In this document: piece after piece, positions 1 through 5,610 of the stretch
How positions within the stretch are numbered: position 1 is the first letter of the stretch
Layout: every line of letters begins with the position of its first letter
Source of the DNA: Clostridiales bacterium
GTDB taxonomy: Bacteria > Bacillota > Clostridia > Lachnospirales > Lachnospiraceae
DNA length: 7,551 nt
Direction of reading: 5' to 3'
Assembly (NCBI GenBank): GCA_029267975.1
Contig: JAJUHH010000134.1
Span: 1-7,551, forward strand
The notes under the pieces: generated by a model
What the model saw: the letters and a program-made list of their open reading frames with translations, nothing else
Told to the model about the DNA's origin: nothing
The model's database searches: none
Translations under genes and position numbers: made by a program

Positions 1-1245
1 AATAGTTCTTATCACTTCAAAACGACAGAAGCTGGCTCCATTGAACGTACGCTTTAGTTCTATTTCTCTGCTGCCTTCACCACAGACAATCTCTTCTATA
101 TCTTGATCGGTAATGATACGAAGCTGGTCCTTCGCTTTTATGTTCCATAATCGTATCTTTGCTTCACTGCCTACAGATGCTGTTTCCCCTAATATTTTCC
201 CGTCAGCCTCTACGTATATATCTGGCCCCATTGGTGATATGGATATATAGCTATTTCCATTTTTGATTGCCTGAATAATATCCTCCTGAGTGTTGGACTT
301 CGCATAGATACAAGTAGACGGCATCCCCAAAAGTCTCATTACATCAAAACGATGGAAGTCACTTCCGCCTACTATCGGTATCTTTTTATTATTTTTCAGT
401 TGCTCCTGCCACCATTCCATGCAATTTAGATTAGCTGCTATTGATATGCCTCCATTCCAAATCTCTATGGCATCATATTCAAAGTTCTCAATTCCCCACT
501 TCCATCCACAAGAGGGACAAAAGGGATGATTAAGTATCAGAAGCGCCCCGTTCTTTTTTGCCTCGGCTAATTTTACCTTTGCCTCAGCTAGTGAGTTGAC
601 ACAGAAGGCACTTTCAAATGGTTTCTTTATACCAAGAAGTCCTGCATGACCCTTGTAATGGGTCCACTCTGCTCCTGGAAGTACGATGATCCCTTCCAGC
701 CCAACATGCTGGAAATTATGTGCATAATTGTTGTGGTCCGTTATAAATATAAAATCAAGTCCCAGTTGCTTTCCAAGTTGTGCAATATCCTCCACCGACA
801 AGGCACCATCGGAGCCGAGGGTGTGCATATGGGTATCACCCTTCAGCAATTTACGTTCCTTGTAGGTATATGTGATACGATAGGTTACCATACAGCCACT
901 GTCATGTATCTTATAAGCGCCCACGATAATGCTCCAGCTTCCTGCATTGATATTGGTTGGAGCAAAGCCCTGGGAGCTTTTTACAGCCGAAACCATGATA
1001 CTGTTACGGTCAGAGCCGGAAGAACCAATATAGCTATCTCCCACACCATTGAGCCCCAAATCAATGATATTAATTTCCCTGCAAACTGAGTTGCCGTCTT
1101 CCTTCTTTTCACTTAGAAATCTAGTATATTCATAAGTAATTTCCAGTTTCTCAACTCCCTCAGGTACTTCAAAGGGAAGCAGGAAGTAAGAGCCTTCTTC
1201 TTCCTTCGCTATAAAACGTTCTATTTTTATACTTGCTTTACTCAT
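1..1245 (-). CDS. PHP-domain metallohydrolase, CehA/McbA type (C-terminus beyond window)
   Basis: Reading back from the ATG at 1245 gives 415 codons with no stop before the window edge, so the C-terminus is missing. Residues 1 to about 130 look like a beta-rich N-terminal domain (a stretch near residue 22 reads LLPFEVPEGVEKL). The PHP domain follows. Its probable metal ligands are visible: GDTHMHT (His139, His141), SDG (Asp146), TDHN (Asp170, His171), GAEW (Glu193), His200, NHP (His240) and GSDFH (Asp296, His298). There is no signal peptide, so it is probably cytoplasmic. PHP proteins are multinuclear metal hydrolases, often phosphoesterases; CehA itself is a carbaryl esterase, so the substrate here is open. 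A CPSC motif at 243-246 follows His240. The start lies 27 bases after the second permease stop, which indicates one operon. A GGAAGG sequence sits rather far upstream (about 13 bases) with a weaker AAGAGA nearer. Family call is firm, reaction unknown. Confidence 0.88.
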   Translation of the reverse strand, partial: MSKASIKIERFIAKEEEGSYFLLPFEVPEGVEKLEITYEYTRFLSEKKEDGNSVCREINIIDLGLNGVGDSYIGSSGSDRNSIMVSAVKSSQGFAPTNINAGSWSIIVGAYKIHDSGCMVTYRITYTYKERKLLKGDTHMHTLGSDGALSVEDIAQLGKQLGLDFIFITDHNNYAHNFQHVGLEGIIVLPGAEWTHYKGHAGLLGIKKPFESAFCVNSLAEAKVKLAEAKKNGALLILNHPFCPSCGWKWGIENFEYDAIEIWNGGISIAANLNCMEWWQEQLKNNKKIPIVGGSDFHRFDVMRLLGMPSTCIYAKSNTQEDIIQAIKNGNSYISISPMGPDIYVEADGKILGETASVGSEAKIRLWNIKAKDQLRIITDQDIEEIVCGEGSREIELKRTFNGASFCRFEVIRTI

Positions 1246-1272
1246 GGTCTCTTGATATCCTTCCCTATAATC

Positions 1273-2145
1273 TTATTCCTTCGTTGCTCCTAAGTTCATA
1301 CCTGCCAGCAGGTATCTCTGGGCAAAAATATAGATGAAAAGCAGCGGTATCGTTGAAATAATAATGGTAGCCATAACCGCATTTTCCGGTGCGAAGGCTG
1401 TACCTGAAGTGGAATTATCCTGTAAAATCATTGCTTTCAGCATAAGCGGCAAGGTAAATTTCTTCTGATCCGTAATCAAAGTAGCAGGAAGCATGATGCT
1501 ATTCCATTTTGAAACATACTCCATGAAGAATACGGTTGCCAACCCTGGTTTAGAAACAGGCAGATATATCCCGGCAAAAATACGAAGCTCTGAAGCTCCA
1601 TCTATTCTCCCTGATTCTGCAAGTGAATATGGTACAGAGATAAAATAATTTCTCATTAATAAAATACTAAAGCCCGAAATCATCCCATTGACAATAAGTC
1701 CGGTATAGCTGTTCAGTAAATTCATCTGTTTATTCATCTGATATATCGATATTAGCGTCAAATCCCCAGGAATCATCATTGTCAGCATAATAAAAGAAGT
1801 AATGAACTTCTTCAACGGCAGATCCTTTTGAATCAATACATAACCCGCAAAAGCTGATAATACTACCTGCAATATAACTCCAAATGAAGTCACATAAAAG
1901 GAATTGAGAAAGGGCTGAAGTAATTTCGTCACCTTGTAGACATATTGATAGCCTTCAAAACTAAAGTCATCCCACCATAATCTAATTCCGTTCTGTGTTG
2001 CACTAAGTGCTGTGGATGTCGATACTACAAATGCATTCCACATTGGTATCACCATAATTATGAAAATAATTATTATGATTACTACCGCCAACAGCTTCTG
2101 AGGGATCGACAGCTCATTCTTAAATGCTTTTCTCTTTTTTAGCAT
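1273..2145 (-). CDS. CUT1 sugar ABC transporter permease, MalG/LplC type
   Basis: A 290-residue inner-membrane permease that would form half of the import channel with the permease just upstream. The N-terminus is lysine-rich (MLKKRKAFKN), then a very hydrophobic helix spans about residues 17-40. Further hydrophobic segments lie near 80-104, 113-135, 146-166, 202-222 and 258-282. The cytoplasmic EAA loop that docks the ATPase is present at about 176-196: AESGRIDGAS followed by IYLP. Length and motif fit the MalG branch of the CUT1 family. The frame stays open to an ATG at 2181, but that start lies inside the upstream gene and lacks a ribosome site, whereas the ATG at 2145 has AGGAGGGG nine bases away. 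I therefore use 2145. The start is 13 bases after the upstream permease stop, so translation is probably coupled. Substrate specificity cannot be read. Confidence 0.93.
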   Translation of the reverse strand: MLKKRKAFKNELSIPQKLLAVVIIIIIFIIMVIPMWNAFVVSTSTALSATQNGIRLWWDDFSFEGYQYVYKVTKLLQPFLNSFYVTSFGVILQVVLSAFAGYVLIQKDLPLKKFITSFIMLTMMIPGDLTLISIYQMNKQMNLLNSYTGLIVNGMISGFSILLMRNYFISVPYSLAESGRIDGASELRIFAGIYLPVSKPGLATVFFMEYVSKWNSIMLPATLITDQKKFTLPLMLKAMILQDNSTSGTAFAPENAVMATIIISTIPLLFIYIFAQRYLLAGMNLGATKE

Positions 2146-2152
2146 AATATCT

Positions 2153-2160
2153 CCCCTCCT
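2153..2160 (-). promoter_or_regulatory. Ribosome binding site fixing the start of the second permease
   Basis: AGGAGGGG on the minus strand, with nine bases between AGGAGG and the ATG at 2145. It overlaps the TAG stop of the first permease (2161-2159), which ties termination of one gene to initiation of the next. It argues against the earlier in-frame ATG at 2181. Confidence 0.85.
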
Positions 2161-3064
2161 AATAGCTGTAGGTATCATCATATCGGGTTAGCCTACGCAC
2201 TGTAAAAGATATAATTATCGTTGCAAGCAGCACAAGTGTTGCTGCAGCCGTTGCGAGTCCAATCTTAAATTGAATAATGCCATCATTGAAAATCAAATAC
2301 AATAGATTTCGTACTTGATCCAGAATAGAGGAATTTGCCATGATAAAAATCTGATCAAAATTGCGAAGTACACCCATTGCAGCTAAAACCGTTACCACCT
2401 TCATAGTCGGAACAATACTGGGCAATGTTATTTTCAGCATTTGCTTCAGTCTTGAGGCTCCATCTATCGCTGCTGCTTCATAGATATTCGGATCTATGGA
2501 AACAATGGCTGCTAAAAAGAGGGCCGCATAGTAACCTGCTCCCTTCCATGCTCCCGTAAATATCATAATCCCCCTGGCAAAGGCAGGCTCTGCCATAAAA
2601 ACGATTGGTCGAAATGCGTCACCCTGAAATAATCTTAAAATACCATTGATCAATCCTGTCGGAGATAAAATAGTAATCCACAATCCGCCGACAACCGCCC
2701 AGGACAATAAGTAGGGAATATAAGTAGCAGTCTGAATAAGAGATCGAAAGAGCTTATTTTTTATCTCATTCAGTATTAAGGCGATTAACAGGCCCCAAAA
2801 GAACTGTAAAAGAAAAGTACCAATTCCAACGATCAGGCTATTCCATAATGCAGCCATATATAAGGGATTTTTTGTGATCTCTATGTAATTTTCTAATCCA
2901 ATAAAGCTGGATCCACCCAATATTTTTACCTTTCGAAAGCTGTTATAAATACCTAGCGCCAGAGGATAATAGGAAAAAACAAGAAAATATGCTGCAATCG
3001 GCAGCAGCATCAGATAAATGAAGCGGTATCTTATTATTCTTTTTAAATACTTAGAAGCTTTCAA
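2159..3064 (-). CDS. CUT1 sugar ABC transporter permease, MalF/LplB type
   Basis: A 301-residue inner-membrane permease. The short basic N-terminus (KASKYLKRIIRYR) leads into a first helix at about 15-40. Other hydrophobic stretches lie near 72-99, 113-133, 163-190, 219-232 and 268-288. The EAA loop that contacts the ATPase is clear at 196-215: EAAAIDGAS then ITLP. The frame begins with TTG at 3064; a GGGGGG-centred ribosome site six bases upstream supports it. The next Met (residue 19) is inside the first helix and would remove the basic leader. The TAG stop overlaps the ribosome site of the next permease. Order here is binding protein, relic, this permease, partner permease, PHP hydrolase. 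No ATP-binding subunit is present, as is usual for CUT1 operons that borrow MsmX/MsmK. Confidence 0.92.
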   Translation of the reverse strand: MKASKYLKRIIRYRFIYLMLLPIAAYFLVFSYYPLALGIYNSFRKVKILGGSSFIGLENYIEITKNPLYMAALWNSLIVGIGTFLLQFFWGLLIALILNEIKNKLFRSLIQTATYIPYLLSWAVVGGLWITILSPTGLINGILRLFQGDAFRPIVFMAEPAFARGIMIFTGAWKGAGYYAALFLAAIVSIDPNIYEAAAIDGASRLKQMLKITLPSIVPTMKVVTVLAAMGVLRNFDQIFIMANSSILDQVRNLLYLIFNDGIIQFKIGLATAAATLVLLATIIISFTVRRLTRYDDTYSY

Positions 3065-3070
3065 AGCTTT

Positions 3071-3079
3071 CCCCCCTTT
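3071..3079 (-). promoter_or_regulatory. Ribosome binding site for the TTG start of the first permease
   Basis: AAAGGGGGG on the minus strand, ending six bases before the TTG at 3064. It is an imperfect Shine-Dalgarno, but well spaced and purine-only. It is the main reason for accepting the non-ATG start. Confidence 0.6.
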
Positions 3080-3116
3080 AAATCAATGTCATTTTCTGAT
3101 TCAAACATAACCTTAA

Positions 3117-3483
3117 TCAAAAGTCATTGGTTTTCAGCTGCTCGATCCTTGCTTTATCCGAAAAGCTTAAGAAGCGTGAAAATATACAGCTAATAGCAAT
3201 CAAGACAAAAGGAAATATTGTCAGAAGGAACCTGGCTGCTCTGTCGGGATTTGCCCCAGGTATGTACCCGCTTTTAAATCCATAAATCAGAAACACAAGA
3301 AAAAGCTAAACTGGTAAAAAGTTAATTCATGCTACGATTAAATCCAATGTAGATATTACATTTGCAAATCCAAAACCCAGTAATATACCTGTTATAATAA
3401 ATTACTGCATAGGTTTTAAACATATTGATCGGGATGGAGCTACCAAACATTCTTATGGCATAACGAATCGGCTGGTTCTTAAT
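3117..3483 (-). pseudogene. Remnant of an MFS/GPH-type sugar symporter
   Basis: The gap between lipoprotein and permeases holds pieces of a decayed membrane transporter. From about 3480 one frame reads KNQPIRYAIRMFGSS then IPINMFKTYAVIYY, like the N-terminal first helix of clostridial MFS/GPH sugar:cation symporters. A ribosome-site-like AAGGAG (3492-3487) precedes it, but the start codon is lost (ATT at 3483). At about 3400-3390 the reading shifts to another frame: GILLGFGFANVIS then TLDLIVA, resembling a late helix of the same family. It meets in-frame stops TGA (3329-3327) and TAG (3308-3306), and resumes as a C-terminal helix with a hydrophilic tail, ending at TGA 3119-3117 (GYIPGANPDRAARFLL then FPFVLIAIS). 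About 120 codons remain of a family that usually has 430-450, so roughly 300 internal codons appear deleted. Family assignment is from memory of its motifs; the broken frame is seen directly. Confidence 0.6.
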
Positions 3484-3539
3484 TTACTCCTTACATTAAC
3501 TTCTGTTACTACTATGATAAGACTGAGTTAATCGGATAA

Positions 3540-3578
3540 AGCAGGCTTGCGCCGGATGCCCTTAACAACAAGCCTGCT
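3540..3578 (-). terminator. Stem-loop after the binding-protein gene (leaky terminator or mRNA 3' protector)
   Basis: A perfect 10-base inverted repeat, AGCAGGCTTG (3540-3549) and CAAGCCTGCT (3569-3578), with a 19-base loop, lies 50 bases past the lipoprotein stop. On the minus strand only a short U run (TTTA) follows, so it is a weak intrinsic terminator at best. Such hairpins often trim expression of downstream permeases relative to an abundant binding protein or protect the lipoprotein message from 3' decay. It could also have been the terminator of the operon before the symporter gene decayed. The structure is seen; the role is inferred. Confidence 0.55.
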
Positions 3579-3627
3579 CTCCCTATAAATTGCTTATTGT
3601 CTTATTTGCTCATTACCTATGATTATC

Positions 3628-5097
3628 TTACCGATCCGTTACACCTAGAGAAACAAGTTCATTTCTCATCTTTTCAAGACCCTCTAAGACAGGAACCTCT
3701 CCCTTGATAATCTGGATACCCCACTTACCGACTGTTGCTTTATAATCTCCTTCATTCGGAATTGATAAATCGATTGTTGCATATTGACCGTAAGATATCG
3801 CTTCTTCTACACCCGGATTATAGCCTAAGGGATGTACAAAATTCTTATAAATTGGGAATGGTGCACCATGATCATTGCCATGAGCCTTTCCAATTTCGGT
3901 TAACTCATACTGGCCATTTAGCACTGTATAATCATAATCCTTGATACCTACTGAAAGAAGCTCGCCGCCCTCTTGTGTTGCGAAGTATTCTAAAACTTTA
4001 ATGGCTCCGTCAACATTTGGTGCATTGGCAGGAACTCCAAACAAGCTTGCACCACCCTTGCATAGCATATAGGCACCATCCGGTGTTTGCACGCCCGGCA
4101 AGGATACCACTTCATAATCCTCTACAGAGACTCCTCCTGCCAGTGCATTTGCATTGTGTAGTCCTACCCATGCAGCCCAATCAACGGTTACTGCAGTTTT
4201 CTGAGAAGCTGCGCTCATCTTTGATCTCATATCACTGGATTTATCAACAAAAGCACCTGGATCCAAAAGCTTTTCATCATACAGCTTCTTGAACCATTCC
4301 CAAACCGGAGCCGCTTCGACTGTTGAATAAGGCGCATATTTCTTGCCGTCCGCATCAATTACAACACCGGATTTCATTCCTGCAGCTGCCATCCATGGTT
4401 GAAGATCCCAGGCATCTGCCATAACTGCGGTATAAGGATAAAACTCGCTATCGCTGCTAGCTTCCTTTAGCTTCTTAAACACCTCATAATAGCCATCCAA
4501 GGTAGGGGTTATGGTTTTATAGTCAATCCCGGCTTTTTTTAATAAAACGTTGTTTAAAGCTACTACTCTATGTACTTCCTTCTTATTAAAGCCTGCATAT
4601 ATTTTACCGTCTACTGTGATATCTGCCCATTCTCTCGGATCAATATTATTTGTCAATATTTCGGAGGACCTGATACGATCTGTAATATCAAGCAATGCGT
4701 CCTGGCCGATAAGGTTCATGTAATCTCCGGCACCAATATAGATAAGATCGTATAGCTCCCCACCATTTAATTTCTGCATTAAGATAGTAGTATAGTCAGA
4801 TGCAGGCTTTTCAATCTGAACATCTAAGCCAGTGGCATCGCTTAGAGCTTGCTGAAATAATTTCATCTCTTCTTCATCCTTGCCACCGGTTACATTCATC
4901 ATAATACGAACCGTTCCGCCATCCTGAGCATTCTCACCGGCATCCTCTTCCTTTGCGTCCTCCCCATTTGCAACTTCGGTATTTGGGCTATCGGCAGGCT
5001 TCCCATCGGCATTATTTGATTTTTGTGCACATCCTGCTAACAATCCACACAGCATTATCACAAGCAAGAACATAGTATAAAATTTTCTTAACCTCAT
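3628..5097 (-). CDS. Sugar-binding lipoprotein of a CUT1 ABC transporter
   Basis: A 489-residue extracellular solute-binding protein, the ligand-capturing part of the transporter. A signal peptide (MRLRKFYTMF then a hydrophobic core) ends in the lipobox LAGC, so Cys23 would be lipidated after cleavage by signal peptidase II. Residues 24-60 are an acidic Asn/Gly/Glu linker that lifts the domain off the membrane. The mature domain starts near 61 (GTVRIMMNV) and has the usual cluster II architecture, with Trp-rich ligand-site candidates such as WDLQPWMAAAG and VDWAAWVG. The length fits LplA-like oligosaccharide binders. The ATG at 5097 has a textbook AAGGAGG seven bases upstream. It is the first gene after the promoter at 5220-5192; a stem-loop and a symporter relic separate it from the two permeases. 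The substrate is not identifiable from sequence alone. Confidence 0.93.
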   Translation of the reverse strand: MRLRKFYTMFLLVIMLCGLLAGCAQKSNNADGKPADSPNTEVANGEDAKEEDAGENAQDGGTVRIMMNVTGGKDEEEMKLFQQALSDATGLDVQIEKPASDYTTILMQKLNGGELYDLIYIGAGDYMNLIGQDALLDITDRIRSSEILTNNIDPREWADITVDGKIYAGFNKKEVHRVVALNNVLLKKAGIDYKTITPTLDGYYEVFKKLKEASSDSEFYPYTAVMADAWDLQPWMAAAGMKSGVVIDADGKKYAPYSTVEAAPVWEWFKKLYDEKLLDPGAFVDKSSDMRSKMSAASQKTAVTVDWAAWVGLHNANALAGGVSVEDYEVVSLPGVQTPDGAYMLCKGGASLFGVPANAPNVDGAIKVLEYFATQEGGELLSVGIKDYDYTVLNGQYELTEIGKAHGNDHGAPFPIYKNFVHPLGYNPGVEEAISYGQYATIDLSIPNEGDYKATVGKWGIQIIKGEVPVLEGLEKMRNELVSLGVTDR

Positions 5098-5125
5098 TAT
5101 ATCTCCTCCTTAAGATTATTTTACT

Positions 5126-5181
5126 AGTGCTCATAATAGTTTTGATCTTTAGATTTATATGTGCATTCTATTATTAGCACT
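5126..5181. promoter_or_regulatory. Inverted repeat in the lipoprotein leader (operator pair or leader hairpin)
   Basis: AGTGCTCATAATAG at 5126-5139 is the reverse complement of CTATTATTAGCACT at 5168-5181 except for one base, with a 28-base spacer. The predicted transcription start (about 5185) lies just upstream of the outer arm, so both arms would be in the 5' leader of the lipoprotein mRNA. They could form a 14-pair hairpin near the 5' end that leaves the ribosome site free, or be two half-operators bound by the upstream GntR/LacI-type regulator. A partial third copy, ACTAGTGC, occurs at 5280-5287, matching 5123-5130; this leans towards a protein-binding site. Pairing is seen; function is inferred. 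Confidence 0.5.
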
Positions 5182-5191
5182 TTGCAAAAGT

Positions 5192-5220
5192 ATAATATCA
5201 TATTTAATATAATTTGTAAA
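5192..5220 (-). promoter_or_regulatory. Sigma-A-type promoter of the lipoprotein operon
   Basis: The minus strand carries TTTACA (5220-5215), a 17-base AT-only-rich spacer, and TATTAT (5197-5192). Each hexamer is one base from the consensus and the spacing is optimal. Transcription should start near 5185, giving a leader of about 90 bases before the ATG at 5097. The region upstream to 5280 is almost pure A and T and may act as an UP-like element. Confidence 0.65.
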
Positions 5221-5483
5221 CAAATAAATGTTAATAATATATATTTTTTATGTTATATTTATGTTTAATTTTTAAAAAAACTAGTGCCTATATCGTCATT
5301 TTGTACAATTGACCTATATTAATTTATTGTTTATTCTTCTTGTTTATTAGTATTTTATTTACCTTAATATTATTTTTTGTACTTAATAATAATAGCCAAA
5401 ATCATAAAATATATTTTATAACAAAATTACATAATATTAATTATACTTTGCTTTTTTAATTCCACTTTACCTAACATAAATAC
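5221..5483. promoter_or_regulatory. AT-rich upstream region with candidate GTAC operators
   Basis: This stretch between the lipoprotein promoter and the regulator terminator contains no credible gene. It is extremely AT-rich with many A and T tracts, consistent with curved promoter-upstream DNA. Two points stand out. TTGTACAA at 5301-5308 is a perfect 8-base palindrome in the context ATTTTGTACAATT, and TTTTGTAC recurs at 5375-5382. The TTTGTAC half-site resembles that of AraR operators (consensus ATTTGTACGTACAAAT in Bacillus subtilis), and the upstream regulator has AraR-like domains. The sites lie more than 100 bases upstream of the start, so they would need looping or a second promoter. Low confidence as operators. 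Confidence 0.3.
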
Positions 5484-5565
5484 AAAAGCCAATACAAAAT
5501 ACACAATGTTTCTTCTCTTAATTTTAGAAGAAATATAAATCTTAATGTATTTTGCATTGGCTTTT
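5484..5565 (-). terminator. Large nested hairpin after the regulator gene
   Basis: The outer arms, 20 bases each at 5484-5503 and 5546-5565, pair throughout except one position (5494/5555), which becomes a G-U pair in the minus-strand RNA. Inside, TTTCTTCT (5509-5516) pairs with AGAAGAAA (5526-5533) around a 9-base loop, separated from the outer stem by unequal single-stranded bulges of 5 and 12 bases. On the minus strand the outer stem ends in GGCTTTTGTATTTATG, a U-rich run, and begins 45 bases after the regulator stop. This suits intrinsic termination of the regulator transcript. It is longer than most terminators, and a small palindromic insertion is an alternative; no flanking target duplication was seen. 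Confidence 0.6.
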
Positions 5566-5610
5566 CGCTTCATTTCATCTGTTAGCAGCAAGAATCCAGC
5601 AATATAAAAA

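Noticed and set aside
646..1089. A 147-codon plus-strand frame opposite the PHP gene
   Set aside because: It lies wholly inside the PHP coding region, whose metal-ligand motifs are intact on the other strand; the plus-strand product has no recognisable domain.
2146..2181. A 12-codon N-terminal extension of the second permease from an ATG at 2181
   Set aside because: No ribosome site precedes it, it overlaps the first permease gene, and a strong AGGAGGGG correctly spaced before the internal ATG at 2145 gives a typical permease N-terminus.
3550..3568. REP-like GCATCCGGCG sequence in the loop of the downstream stem-loop
   Set aside because: The resemblance to enterobacterial REP sequences is short, occurs once and is in a Firmicute-like context, so chance is the simplest explanation.
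3735..4755. Several plus-strand frames of 61-91 codons opposite the lipoprotein gene
   Set aside because: They are antisense shadows of a well-supported binding-protein gene and have no convincing start signals.
5484..5565. Transposable MITE interpretation of the nested palindrome as the main call
   Set aside because: No flanking target duplication was seen and copy number cannot be tested here; position and U-rich 3' side fit a terminator better.
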